42,140 bases of DNA from a virus. Of the stretch, positions 33,126 through 41,492 are shown one piece after another. Positions within the stretch are counted from its first letter, which is position 1, and every line of letters begins with the position of its first letter. The notes below the pieces were generated by a model. The model had not been told where the DNA came from. It was given only the letters and a program-made list of their open reading frames with translations, and made no database searches. Location: positions 1 to 42,140 of the IMG/VR virus record IMGVR_UViG_3300015202_000021. One strand, given 5' to 3'. A program made the translations under genes and the position numbers.

Positions 33126-33127
33126 GA

Positions 33128-34354
33128 TTATTTTTGTTCCTTTGTTTTTACGTTTTTAAATGCGCTTATGGCGCGAGCTTCTTGTGATTTTCTTGGGTCG
33201 CCTATTTTTGCAAGGGTTTTCTTTCCTTCTGGTTTTTCAATTAAATTGTTCAGTACCTCCATATCTAGTTTTAAAGATTTCCACTCCTTCTCCATAGCAG
33301 GTATCCCTACTAGCTTCGGTTTCGCGAAGATGCCGGTAATAGAATACCCGTCTGCTGAAAGCTCGGTAATAATTACCTGCTCAGCATGGGTTTCATCAAT
33401 CCATTTCCGCTTAGTCTGGCCGGTAACAAGTTTCCATCCTGGGATTTCTTCGCCGCGCTCTGCGGCGTCTCTAACGTCATTGAAAATTGCATCAAGCCAT
33501 TCTTCAATCAAGTCTTTATGGTCGAGGATTTTTACTTTCTGTTCAAAAGTCAAAACGTTCGGGTCAAGAAGATTCTTTGGCGCGATTTCTTGGAATACAA
33601 CGCCCGCCGCCTCATTGCTAGCTTGCACAATAGCAGGACAAACAGCCTTCGCAGGGCACCACTTACACCAATCGCCCGCACTAAGCTTGGCAGTTGGCAC
33701 CACGGCTTTAACCGCACTAATAAGCTCCAATCTGTGTGTCTCAAGTTCTCCAATCGTAATTTCCCAGGACGATATTCCACCACCAAAGCACCTCGGTTGA
33801 ACAATGACCATTTCCACAGTTTCCAATTCTTCTACTTGCTCTTTGGTAAGTAGAGAATCAATTGCACCAAGAGCATAAAAAAGTAGTTGCTTGTTTTCAA
33901 AGACTTCCACTTTATGCCCGGCGCCATGCTTGTAATCAATAACAATCAACTTGCGATAAGGCACATGAATAGCGCAGTCAACTGTACCAAAAAGTTCTGT
34001 ACCTGGAATGTCGATGTGAACTCGTTTTTCAAAATGAATATGCCGAGCGTTTACTTTGTAATCATATTCTAAATCAAGCACATACTTGAAATAAACGTTA
34101 ATCGCATCCTGCATATCTGCGGGCATTTCTTCTGTCGGGTGCTTATCCGAATCTTCCAACTTGCAGAAATATTCCTTAAGCTGGTAGTCAGCGTAAGCGT
34201 GAGCCAGGGTTCCCTCATCCGCATAACTGCTACCTTTACTAACGCAGCCATTTCGAGCTATTAAATCAACTGAGCCGGGGCAATTCCACCAGCGTTCGCA
34301 ATTTGATGCTCCTAAGTCGGCGTGAGCTTTTACAATTTCAATTTCGTTTTTCAA
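33128..34354 (-). CDS. Cas4-like PD-(D/E)XK nuclease (DUF2800 type)
   Basis: Nuclease core: FGTVDCAIHV (D126), LIVIDYKHGAG (D140, K142) and ENKQLLFYALGA. Cysteines near the N-terminus (SNCERWWNCPGS) and in CKWCPAKAVCP can hold an iron-sulphur cluster, as in Cas4/AddB-type exonucleases. In phages this family works with the neighbouring DUF2815 SSB in recombination and DNA processing. It overlaps the zinc-finger gene upstream by 17 bases. Confidence 0.9.
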   Translation of the reverse strand: MKNEIEIVKAHADLGASNCERWWNCPGSVDLIARNGCVSKGSSYADEGTLAHAYADYQLKEYFCKLEDSDKHPTEEMPADMQDAINVYFKYVLDLEYDYKVNARHIHFEKRVHIDIPGTELFGTVDCAIHVPYRKLIVIDYKHGAGHKVEVFENKQLLFYALGAIDSLLTKEQVEELETVEMVIVQPRCFGGGISSWEITIGELETHRLELISAVKAVVPTAKLSAGDWCKWCPAKAVCPAIVQASNEAAGVVFQEIAPKNLLDPNVLTFEQKVKILDHKDLIEEWLDAIFNDVRDAAERGEEIPGWKLVTGQTKRKWIDETHAEQVIITELSADGYSITGIFAKPKLVGIPAMEKEWKSLKLDMEVLNNLIEKPEGKKTLAKIGDPRKSQEARAISAFKNVKTKEQK

Positions 34355-34559
34355 GACTACTAATCCTCTTTGCCAATCTGCAAATCATTTTTACCACTGA
34401 GTCTTCCACAGTCGATGCTAGTGTTGAATCCCAGCATTCCCCGCAAGTATCAACATCAGTCCATTTATCATTTATGCCTTCGCCTTCGTTTACTCCCAGT
34501 TTCTTGTCGCATAAATCGCAGTACCTACCCATCTGTGAAACACTTCTTTCTCTACTCAT
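34338..34559 (-). CDS. Zinc-finger protein, 73 aa
   Basis: YCDLCDKKLG and TCGECWDS provide two CxxC pairs of a zinc-binding knuckle, followed by a long C-terminal helix (VVKMICRLAKRISSLEKRN). Such small proteins are common in phage replication blocks and often bind DNA or a host factor. A strong GAGGTG site lies upstream. The 137 bases before it (34560..34696) hold no convincing gene. Confidence 0.75.
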   Translation of the reverse strand: MSRERSVSQMGRYCDLCDKKLGVNEGEGINDKWTDVDTCGECWDSTLASTVEDSVVKMICRLAKRISSLEKRN

Positions 34560-34696
34560 TTCACACCTCTTTATTTAAAATGTCACAGCCTTGGCTTTGA
34601 ACCAACTAGCTACACTTAGCAATTGCACGGTGTACTTAGAGGCTGCGATATGTGGTCGAAATTTTTTACCGAGCTTATCGACCAAAGCTCTGTTTC

Positions 34697-35131
34697 TTAT
34701 AGGTCCTCGTCTTCGTTTACGTCATCGCCGCCGACATCGCCTGTTAAGGCTTCTGAAATCAAAGCGTCAATTGCTGCCTTGAAATCTTTGAATACAGCAG
34801 GCTTCAAGTCTTTCAACTTCTCAGCGCCATGCTCTTTGATAATCGGCTTGATTTCAGCTTGAGCTTTCTTCTCATCACCGAAAATACCAGTCAAAGTATC
34901 AACTGCTTCTGATACCAGAGTTGCGATATCGTCCTTAGTCAGTTCTTTCTCTTTCTTCGCTACTTCTTTGGTGCTCTTTCCAGCAGCCGGTTTTTTGTTG
35001 CCAGCATCGGTAGCTGTATCCGATTCCTTGTCCACAGGGGCTTTGCTTGTCGAGACACCCGGCATTGGAGCGTTTCCCGCCAACTTCTCTAAAGCTACTG
35101 CTATTCTTTCTAAACTCTGTTCTAAACTCAT
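34697..35131 (-). other. Probable internal start giving the 144-aa helicase tail as a separate protein
   Basis: The ATG ending at 35131 is in frame with the helicase and is preceded by GAGGATTGAA, a better ribosome site than that of the helicase itself. The encoded protein (helical N-terminus, low-complexity linker, then KPIIKEHGAEKLKDLKPAVF) has the plan of small phage proteins usually encoded alone. It may be made both fused and free. Confidence 0.5.
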
Positions 35132-36415
35132 TTCAATCCTCACGTTTGTTGCTAATAACTTGTCTAATACGACTTTCTTTTTCAATCTCGCTTTAGTTAC
35201 TTTTTGGTCGAATGTATCGACCGCGATAATTCTATCTACATAGATTGGTTTTGTTTGTCCAAATCGCTTCAACCTCCCAACCAATTGAGCGTCAATTCCT
35301 TCACTCCATTCAGGCTCACAATGTACCACATGATGACACACTCGTTGCAGCCCGTCAAGCCCTGTTCCTGCTGCGTTGATTTGGGCAATTATAATACGTT
35401 TCGACGGATTGTGTATGAACGCTTGGATATTTCTTTGTTTATTTTTGCGCGATACACTTCCGTCGACAACAACCGCCCCATACTCGGCCAAAGAATGTAA
35501 TAAGGAGGCGATGAGGACGCGACTAAAGCATGCAACGACCACCTTATCCTGATACTCAAGTATCCCCCGAACATGATTAACGATAAAACTTCCTTTTGCA
35601 ATTGAAAGTTCGTTTCTAAGGGATGGCCCGCAGGTGTTCCCCTCGTTCGCAGCACAATCGACTTCACAATATATGTCACGTTCTAAAACCTCCGGCATTT
35701 CTGGGTAAACATCTTCAACACGTCTGCGAAGCATTGCTGCTTTCAGATTTTCAAACAATTCTTCTGTATGTGTAGCGCCCTTAGCGACAACTGCTCTTTC
35801 GTCCTGGTCGTAATATCCGCCACAAAAATACTTGGCGAATCCTTCATATGTAATGCGGCCACTCATGCACTCTTGGAAATGAGTAACCATAATAGGGTAC
35901 AAATCAATAGTTCTATTAGGCGCTATGGAGCCTGATAAGAACCACTTACGAACCCCGCAGGAGCTAAGCGGTATCTGCTTCTTATCGCCTCCGAGAATCG
36001 CGTTAGACCGCCTTGATTTCCATCCTGACAGCGCATGGGCCTCATCGTAAATCTGTACGCCATAATCCCATTCTAATAACTGGTCTAAAACTCTGGTGTC
36101 ATCTTTGCGCTGAATCAAGTCGTAATTTAAAATCGTGACTTTCTTATCTGGTATCACGTCCGATAAAGAATTGACAATATAAATATCATCGGCCTGACAA
36201 AATCCCCATTCAATGAGACGCACAGCCCAGGTGACTTTTATCGTCGCTGGGCAAAATATCAAAGTCTTTTTTGGTCTGAGTTTCTTGAGAGCAATGACCG
36301 ACACAGGAGTTTTGCCAAGCCCTGGGTCATCTGCAAGAATTTTATTCAGTTTGCTATCGGTCAAAAAATCAACAGCGACTTTTTGAAACGGCTTTAAATC
36401 GTTTTCGGTGAACAA
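34697..36415 (-). CDS. SNF2-like superfamily 2 helicase fused to a small phage protein
   Basis: Residues 1-428 form the helicase: DDPGLGKT (K35) Walker A, YDEAHAL, FLSGSIAP, then motifs V/VI in NAAGTGLDGLQ and LVGRLKRFGQTK. From residue 429 (MSLEQSLERIAVALEKLAG) the chain becomes a Lys/Ala/Pro-rich linker and a helical domain ending in acidic residues. This tail resembles a stand-alone phage protein. The start must be TTG at 36415, because a TAG lies two codons upstream. It probably acts at replication forks. Confidence 0.9.
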   Translation of the reverse strand: MFTENDLKPFQKVAVDFLTDSKLNKILADDPGLGKTPVSVIALKKLRPKKTLIFCPATIKVTWAVRLIEWGFCQADDIYIVNSLSDVIPDKKVTILNYDLIQRKDDTRVLDQLLEWDYGVQIYDEAHALSGWKSRRSNAILGGDKKQIPLSSCGVRKWFLSGSIAPNRTIDLYPIMVTHFQECMSGRITYEGFAKYFCGGYYDQDERAVVAKGATHTEELFENLKAAMLRRRVEDVYPEMPEVLERDIYCEVDCAANEGNTCGPSLRNELSIAKGSFIVNHVRGILEYQDKVVVACFSRVLIASLLHSLAEYGAVVVDGSVSRKNKQRNIQAFIHNPSKRIIIAQINAAGTGLDGLQRVCHHVVHCEPEWSEGIDAQLVGRLKRFGQTKPIYVDRIIAVDTFDQKVTKARLKKKVVLDKLLATNVRIEMSLEQSLERIAVALEKLAGNAPMPGVSTSKAPVDKESDTATDAGNKKPAAGKSTKEVAKKEKELTKDDIATLVSEAVDTLTGIFGDEKKAQAEIKPIIKEHGAEKLKDLKPAVFKDFKAAIDALISEALTGDVGGDDVNEDEDL

Positions 36416-36440
36416 GGGCTAGACCCGCATGGTTATTGTG

Positions 36441-38579
36441 TTACAAATCCCCTAAATTATCTTTCCGCCAAACCCTATATCTGTGGTCACCTTCTCGCTT
36501 CAAATGCTGCTTATAATCTAAATCGTGCATTGCTTTGTTGATTCTGATAGTCGTTAGCCGGTTCATTTGTGAAACTGGGATGTTTAAACCAGAAGAGGCT
36601 ATGTACTCAGTGGTCAATTCTTCCGGCTGCATTGCTGAAGTTCTACGCAACCAGCTTCCAATTACCTCGCCCCAGATCTCTTTCGGCGCCCGCTTCTCTT
36701 GCTCAATAAGAGCCTCTTCAATCGCTGCTGAATCTTTGAGATAGTTCAATCCACCTTTCTTATAAAGGTAAACAGCTTCTGCGAATAGCTGGTCGCGGGC
36801 TTCTTTGAGGCCGTCAATATCAACCGTTGTAGTCGCCACCGGCCAAAATCGGCGATTTCCGGTAGAGTCATTAAGATACTCACCAGTGTTATCAGGATTA
36901 ACCGTTCCCACAAAGATGCCTGCGCGGGGTACAGTGGAATTGAGTCTCTCGTAAGGAAAGCGAACAATATCAGTAGTAGTTGTAAGATATGCCTTAAACG
37001 CCTGGGCTTGTTCACGCTTCATAAACTCCATTTCTGCCGCTTCGATAAACCAAACGCCTTGCATGTTCTGAATCGTATCTTTGTTTTTGGTGATGATAGG
37101 GAATGTTCCATACCACTGCCCGCCGAGAACCTTTACAACTTCTGACTTAGCATTACCCTGATTGCCTTCCAGAACCAGCATCGAATCATGCTTACAACCC
37201 GGTTGAAATATTCTTGAAACTGCGCCAATTAAAGTAGCTTTTGCGATTTCCCTAACATACAAAGTATCCGGTGCTCCAACAAAATCAACCAAAAAAGATT
37301 CTAGGCGCGGGATTTTATCCCACTTCAAACCGTTCAAGTAATCTTTAATCGGATGATAAGAATGGCGGTAAGCCTCACATTGAACCGCTTTGAATAAGAT
37401 ATTCGCGCCTGGGTCGAACTTCTTGACTCTGCTTAAAAATGACTCTAGCTGCGTAGTATCGGATTCTTGCCAGGCTAGATTACTTCCCTCAAAATTATGC
37501 CAAGGGGCCGGGCGTGTCAATTCAATTTTTTTGGTGAATTGATTGAATCTCACCAATCCATAAAGGGGGTTCGGAAAACGCTCGGTTGGCTTAATGAGGA
37601 AGTAGGATTGCGCATTTGAAATTGTTGGGCGCGGCTTTCCATCTCTGTCTTTTGTGAATGTTGGTTGGTCAGAGTCGAGCAGTTTTTGATTTGACTCACC
37701 CAAGATTTCAAGCTCTTCTCTTTCAGCGTCTGAGTGCGGTTCAACATCGGCAAAGATAACGCTAGGATTTCGGGAGCCTGCCACCCCTTTAGCGTAATTG
37801 AAAGCATTTGAGACTTTAGCCGCCAAGTCAGAGTAGCTCCATTCCGGCGAGCATTTCGGATTATATTGTTCGTCCATGATTTCAAGTACGGATTGCTCCG
37901 ATAGTCCGAAATCACGTCCAGCAAGCGCCACTTTGTAGGTTTGCTCATCCCCACCCATTCCAGAGATGGCAGCGGGAGCGGTGGAGCAATACGACTTGAA
38001 TTGGTTGATGGCGGCATCATCGTCGCTCCATATGCCATCATGTTCCAGTACGCCTCCTGATAATTCGTCGCTTCTAAGAATTTCAACGAGTTCAGGCGGG
38101 CATTCTTGTATGTCATCAATTGAACCATCTATGATTTCGTAGTGCTTGCCGCTAGGATGAAGCGAACCGGCGCCAATGATGTATCTACCCTCGGTCTTAA
38201 ATTCAATGGCTTCAAAGCCCGGCAAACTCTGTCTAATTTTGACGCCTGGGGGCAATTTGAGATAAAAATGCCAACCGCCTTGTTTATCGCCTGTTTGAAC
38301 TTGCAAAGTTTTTGGCATTGTGATTTTCAATTGCTTAAACAATTTGCGAATCTGGTTTTCACCATTCACAAAGCGCCTGACGTCAACATCAATCACTAAA
38401 TCCTGCGGGCCGAGATTCAATCCAAAAATATCTCCGAGCATAGCCGGGTCAATATTCGGGTCATTGACAGACTTACGCCAATTCTTAGATGGTATCTTTT
38501 TACCGTCTGGCGTTCGCTGGCATTTAAACAGAGCATAACCGGCCTTGGCATACTCTTCGATAATTTGTTGACGGTTCAT
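36441..38579 (-). CDS. Prim-pol / VirE-type primase-helicase
   Basis: The N-terminal archaeo-eukaryotic primase (prim-pol) domain has GYALFKC, the catalytic VIDVDV (D64, D66), GGWHFYLKLP (H104) and FKTEGRYIIGAGSLHPSG. The C-terminal VirE-like P-loop domain has WHNF, DYLNGLKWDKIPRLESFL, a Walker A LEGNQGNAKS (K478; Ala replaces the more common Gly before Lys) and NDSTGNRRFWPV. Together they prime and unwind DNA. The gene follows an AGGA site overlapping the previous stop. It ends in LGDL like two packaging-region proteins. Confidence 0.92.
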   Translation of the reverse strand: MNRQQIIEEYAKAGYALFKCQRTPDGKKIPSKNWRKSVNDPNIDPAMLGDIFGLNLGPQDLVIDVDVRRFVNGENQIRKLFKQLKITMPKTLQVQTGDKQGGWHFYLKLPPGVKIRQSLPGFEAIEFKTEGRYIIGAGSLHPSGKHYEIIDGSIDDIQECPPELVEILRSDELSGGVLEHDGIWSDDDAAINQFKSYCSTAPAAISGMGGDEQTYKVALAGRDFGLSEQSVLEIMDEQYNPKCSPEWSYSDLAAKVSNAFNYAKGVAGSRNPSVIFADVEPHSDAEREELEILGESNQKLLDSDQPTFTKDRDGKPRPTISNAQSYFLIKPTERFPNPLYGLVRFNQFTKKIELTRPAPWHNFEGSNLAWQESDTTQLESFLSRVKKFDPGANILFKAVQCEAYRHSYHPIKDYLNGLKWDKIPRLESFLVDFVGAPDTLYVREIAKATLIGAVSRIFQPGCKHDSMLVLEGNQGNAKSEVVKVLGGQWYGTFPIITKNKDTIQNMQGVWFIEAAEMEFMKREQAQAFKAYLTTTTDIVRFPYERLNSTVPRAGIFVGTVNPDNTGEYLNDSTGNRRFWPVATTTVDIDGLKEARDQLFAEAVYLYKKGGLNYLKDSAAIEEALIEQEKRAPKEIWGEVIGSWLRRTSAMQPEELTTEYIASSGLNIPVSQMNRLTTIRINKAMHDLDYKQHLKREGDHRYRVWRKDNLGDL

Positions 38580-38807
38580 TTAAATCCTAACGTGAGGTTT
38601 TCGGAAAATCTCTCTTACATTCTCAATTGGAACCGGGCAATCTCGTATTGCGCTCCACCAAAATCCCCGGCGCTTACCATCTTTACATTCTACGTTGTAA
38701 TGCCAAGTTAGAGCCGTAGTGTAGCGCCTGCCGTCAACCTCATCTCGAAAATTGAATTGCCAAGCAAAAACCCAATCGTTTCTGCGCCTGACTTCAAGCG
38801 TTCTCAT
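38580..38807 (-). CDS. Hypothetical protein, 75 aa
   Basis: A basic, Trp- and Arg-rich protein (RRRNDWVFAWQFNFRDEV; KRRGFWWSAIRDCPVP). No family is recognised. Its start overlaps the preceding stop in the cassette AAGGCGAGATGAGAA, and its stop overlaps the primase binding site. It is part of a tightly coupled early operon. Confidence 0.7.
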   Translation of the reverse strand: MRTLEVRRRNDWVFAWQFNFRDEVDGRRYTTALTWHYNVECKDGKRRGFWWSAIRDCPVPIENVREIFRKPHVRI

Positions 38808-39031
38808 CTCGCCTTGTCCTTTATAAGCTTTTCCAACTCCCCGGCAAAATCGTAGTTTTTATCATCCGACTCAACGCAATCATTCTCGTTAATGAATATG
38901 GATAACTCGTAACCATAAGGGTCATAGCATTGAGAGCATCCACATATTGACGGTTGAAGGACAAAAGTAGAAGTTATCCGGCTATCATCTTTAAACTTGA
39001 GTTCTAAGGCTTGCCCCTCTGATTTTCTCAT
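38804..39031 (-). CDS. Hypothetical protein with CxCxxC motif, 75 aa
   Basis: SICGCSQCYDPYGYEL supplies three closely spaced Cys that may bind metal. The C-terminus is a charged helix (FAGELEKLIKDKAR). Start and stop both use the repeated coupling cassette with a four-base ATGA overlap. Function is unknown. Confidence 0.7.
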   Translation of the reverse strand: MRKSEGQALELKFKDDSRITSTFVLQPSICGCSQCYDPYGYELSIFINENDCVESDDKNYDFAGELEKLIKDKAR

Positions 39032-39297
39032 CTCGCCTTTTTCCTGTAAGTATTGGATTTAATATTGATTGTTGGCAAACCGTACAAAGCCCGGCGAACG
39101 GCCTCTATATCAAAATACCACTTTCCCGTAGTTGCCCCTTCTGGTATCTTCTTTCCTGGTATTGTGCCTTCTCTCGCCATCTTCTTGAGATGCGATACAT
39201 CATATTCCAGCAAATCGGCAGCGATGCCAACATCTACAAAAGTAATACCACCAATGATAATTTCAGGTCTCCATGACATATATCTTTCTAGCTCCAT
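39028..39297 (-). CDS. Excisionase/MerR-like DNA-binding protein, 89 aa
   Basis: The core AADLLEYDVSHLKKMAREGT, followed by GKWYFDIEAVRRAL, is a winged helix-turn-helix of the excisionase/MerR N-terminal type. It matches the protein at 39698..39922 (KACEILDLSEYRMKQLAREG, then RWWFDLEAV), so the two are probably paralogues. A regulatory or DNA-architectural role is likely. No integrase accompanies it, so excision is unlikely to be the function. Confidence 0.8.
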   Translation of the reverse strand: MELERYMSWRPEIIIGGITFVDVGIAADLLEYDVSHLKKMAREGTIPGKKIPEGATTGKWYFDIEAVRRALYGLPTINIKSNTYRKKAR

Positions 39298-39353
39298 ATA
39301 ACAAGATACTCCATGTTACCACAGAGTATCTTGATTCAGAATAGGGATTTATT

Positions 39354-39698
39354 TTAAATACTTTGAGAGCATTCATCCTGGCAGGCTTTGCAGCAATTGC
39401 ATAAAGAATAATCCTGATTAATCTCTTCTTTATACGGGCATCTATGCGCATCTATCAAATGGTGATTACAGAACGAATCACTCTTTGCATTTGGGTTCAA
39501 CGCTTCTGTCAATTTCGATAGCGCGAGTGCTGCACGATTATACATTCCGCTAGAACCCCATTCTCTCGCCTCTTTGATTTCTTGAGCAAATATGCGATAG
39601 ATAACTAATTCTTCCTCCATCTTTTTCCATTGCTTGATTTTTAAATGCAAGTCAATTAGCGGGTCGCCTGTTAATCCTGTTTCTGGGTCGCCTAACAT
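39354..39698 (-). CDS. Hypothetical protein with Cys/His-rich C-terminus, 114 aa
   Basis: The N-terminal 70 residues look helical (LHLKIKQWKKMEEELVIY). The end is Cys/His-rich (CNHHLIDAHRC, then CNCCKACQDECSQ) and could bind one or two zinc ions. The start overlaps the previous stop. A different frame on the same strand (39263..39451) is a shadow. No family is recognised. Confidence 0.7.
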   Translation of the reverse strand: MLGDPETGLTGDPLIDLHLKIKQWKKMEEELVIYRIFAQEIKEAREWGSSGMYNRAALALSKLTEALNPNAKSDSFCNHHLIDAHRCPYKEEINQDYSLCNCCKACQDECSQSI

Positions 39699-39922
39699 TA
39701 CAATCCCCTTATATTAGCTGGCCCCTTGGCCCCTGAACGCTGCTCAACTGCTTCAAGGTCGAACCACCAGCGAGCAGCAAATTTAGTGGCGGTAATCAAT
39801 CCCTCTCTTGCGAGTTGCTTCATTCTGTACTCAGATAAATCAAGAATTTCGCAAGCTTTAGTGAGACTGACTAACTGCCTTCCTTGATATTCAAATTGTT
39901 CAAATTCTAGTTTTCTAGCCAT
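39698..39922 (-). CDS. Excisionase/MerR-like DNA-binding protein, 74 aa
   Basis: Winged helix-turn-helix: VSLTKACEILDLSEYRMKQL, AREGLI, then RWWFDLEAVEQ. It is the shorter relative of the 89-aa protein two genes downstream. Coupled by overlap to both neighbours. It may act as an early transcription regulator. Confidence 0.8.
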   Translation of the reverse strand: MARKLEFEQFEYQGRQLVSLTKACEILDLSEYRMKQLAREGLITATKFAARWWFDLEAVEQRSGAKGPANIRGL

Positions 39923-40311
39923 TACAAAACAACCTCGCTAAAAATCTCATCTCGTCTTTTGTAATATCCTATTTCAGCTTGTGGAGTGAGAAAATCAATT
40001 TGTTTTCCTTTCCATGTAGCTTTAACGACCCAATGTATTGCTTCTGGCTTGCAAGCAAATTGTATTTTTAGCGATTCCTCCATATCACTAAGCATCCTAT
40101 TAAAACGGCTTAGATTGCTTAGGGCGTCGGGATTACCATTGCAATAAAGCAGAATATCTAAATCTTTTCGTCCTGCTTTTTTATATAAAACGCCACCAGT
40201 TAAGCCAACATGCCAACCATAAAGAGATGCGATACTTTCTAATTGCTCTATAAAATCCTTAGTATCTTGCTCTGCTAAATGCCATTGTAATTCTGTCATT
40301 TTGTCATTCAT
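39922..40311 (-). CDS. Nucleotidyltransferase-fold protein, 129 aa
   Basis: The polymerase-beta-like nucleotidyltransferase signature is visible: GLTGGVLYKKAGRKDLDILL, with GG (39-40) and the metal-binding pair D50 and D52, plus a third Asp in KQIDFLTP (D106). Minimal enzymes of this fold transfer nucleotides to RNA, proteins or small molecules, and some are antitoxins. No HEPN partner is adjacent. The substrate is unknown. The start overlaps the previous stop (TAATG). Confidence 0.8.
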   Translation of the reverse strand: MNDKMTELQWHLAEQDTKDFIEQLESIASLYGWHVGLTGGVLYKKAGRKDLDILLYCNGNPDALSNLSRFNRMLSDMEESLKIQFACKPEAIHWVVKATWKGKQIDFLTPQAEIGYYKRRDEIFSEVVL

Positions 40312-40520
40312 TATCTATTTCTCTTCCAATCGCTAAGACCTTCAAAATGTACTGCACCAAGAGAACTGCTCTCTTCTTTATCTGCCTGAGCTTCCTCTAT
40401 TTTGTATTCGCAAAGCTCACAATAATTCGTAGCTTCATTGTGAGACTCGCCACACCAGGCGCACATTTTATAGCCATCTTTTGCAAAAATGCCCAGATTA
40501 GTTATCGAATTTTGAGTCAT
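40311..40520 (-). CDS. Zinc-ribbon protein, 69 aa
   Basis: MCAWCGES and YCELCEYK form two CxxC pairs 14 residues apart, a compact zinc ribbon. A charged, disordered tail follows (EEAQADKEESSS). Such proteins often bind nucleic acid or host polymerase. It is coupled to the nucleotidyltransferase gene. Confidence 0.75.
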   Translation of the reverse strand: MTQNSITNLGIFAKDGYKMCAWCGESHNEATNYCELCEYKIEEAQADKEESSSLGAVHFEGLSDWKRNR

Positions 40521-40745
40521 TTACATCTCATCCTCGTAAATCGTAAAAGCGTTTTCTAAATCATCGAATCGGTCGCAAGCAATTTTTTCCAAGCGTTTTA
40601 TGTAGGCAAGAATATCATCGCAACTAATAGGGCTGAACTTCTTTCCATATTTATGACTTGAATCAGTTATGAAGTTGCCACCGTCTATTTCGCTATCCCA
40701 ATCCCACGGCTTAGGATGCTTGGCTAAAAATTCTTTTGGTGTCAT
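40521..40745 (-). CDS. Hypothetical protein, 74 aa
   Basis: An acidic protein (HPKPWDWDSEIDGGNFITDS) with a C-terminal helix (AYIKRLEKIACDRFDDLENA). No family is recognised. Its start shares one base with the previous stop, and its stop directly precedes the zinc-ribbon start. It is one of a run of coupled small early genes. Confidence 0.7.
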   Translation of the reverse strand: MTPKEFLAKHPKPWDWDSEIDGGNFITDSSHKYGKKFSPISCDDILAYIKRLEKIACDRFDDLENAFTIYEDEM

Positions 40746-41050
40746 TATGCGCTCTCTCCTTCTTTTACTTTTTGAATGTAATGCTCAGCGACAATTTGCC
40801 AGTCTACTTGTTCGATGAAAGTGTTATACATGCCGCTGATTAATTCAGTAGTGAAATGATTACTCATAAGTCTGCCAAAATGCGTTTCTAATGAGTCTGC
40901 TACATTCTTCTCTCGGTCGAATCGAACACACAGAGCATTTCTAGTTCGCTGCAAAGCTTGGTTTAAGCTGGATTGATAATAATCAATCAAGAGCATCATT
41001 TGCTCAGTTGCTATCGTGCTGATATTCATGCTGTTATTGTTGTCTGTCAT
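40745..41050 (-). CDS. Hypothetical helical protein, 101 aa
   Basis: The sequence is predicted helical (MMLLIDYYQSSLNQALQRTR; NHFTTELISGMYNTF). No family is recognised. The start is preceded by the shared AGGTGCAAC leader motif, in a gap of 43 bases after the 120-aa gene. Confidence 0.7.
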   Translation of the reverse strand: MTDNNNSMNISTIATEQMMLLIDYYQSSLNQALQRTRNALCVRFDREKNVADSLETHFGRLMSNHFTTELISGMYNTFIEQVDWQIVAEHYIQKVKEGESA

Positions 41051-41093
41051 TTTGTTGCACCTTGTTTGAATTTTTGTAAAATCGGTTGATTAG

Positions 41094-41456
41094 TTATCGG
41101 CCAATCAAGCATTCTCTCACTGTTCTAATTTCATCGGGGTATGACTGACCAGTGCAGTACGAAACTGTTTCGCCATCCTCTCCAAACATGACACGGCCAA
41201 AAATGCCGTAGTCAGTAATATGTGGCACGTTTCTAAAAGCGCACTTGAGCATGTATTTTTTGCGGTCTGAGCACCTGGAGCCAAACAATTTAACGGCGGC
41301 CTCAATTTCAGCGTCTGTCAATTCTGTCTTTGTTTGAATTTTTTGGGTGAGTGACTGCTTCACTTTTGCCGGTATTCCAACAATTGGTTCCCCATTGCTG
41401 CAAGCACGGTGAAGTGCTGCAAGTGCGGGGTTATTGTGGTTAATCTTCTTAATCAT
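41094..41456 (-). CDS. Hypothetical protein, 120 aa
   Basis: A basic N-terminus (IKKINHNNPALAALHRAC) is followed by a helical segment (TELTDAEIEAAVKLFG) and a Cys-containing C-terminal part (MLKCAFRNVPHITDYGIFGR). No known family. The leader contains AGGTGCAGC, a one-base variant of the repeated early-gene motif. Confidence 0.7.
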   Translation of the reverse strand: MIKKINHNNPALAALHRACSNGEPIVGIPAKVKQSLTQKIQTKTELTDAEIEAAVKLFGSRCSDRKKYMLKCAFRNVPHITDYGIFGRVMFGEDGETVSYCTGQSYPDEIRTVRECLIGR

Positions 41457-41492
41457 AATGCTGCACCTATTGATTATTGTTGTGGAGTTTAC

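Noticed and set aside
34560-34696. 36-codon TTG-start frame between helicase and zinc-finger genes
   Set aside because: No ribosome site at usable spacing and no recognisable features; probably chance.
36415-36450. Helicase translation driven by the AGGGG of the primase end
   Set aside because: The distance to the TTG start is over 30 bases, too far for direct use. The three-codon ATG frame between them is too short to call.
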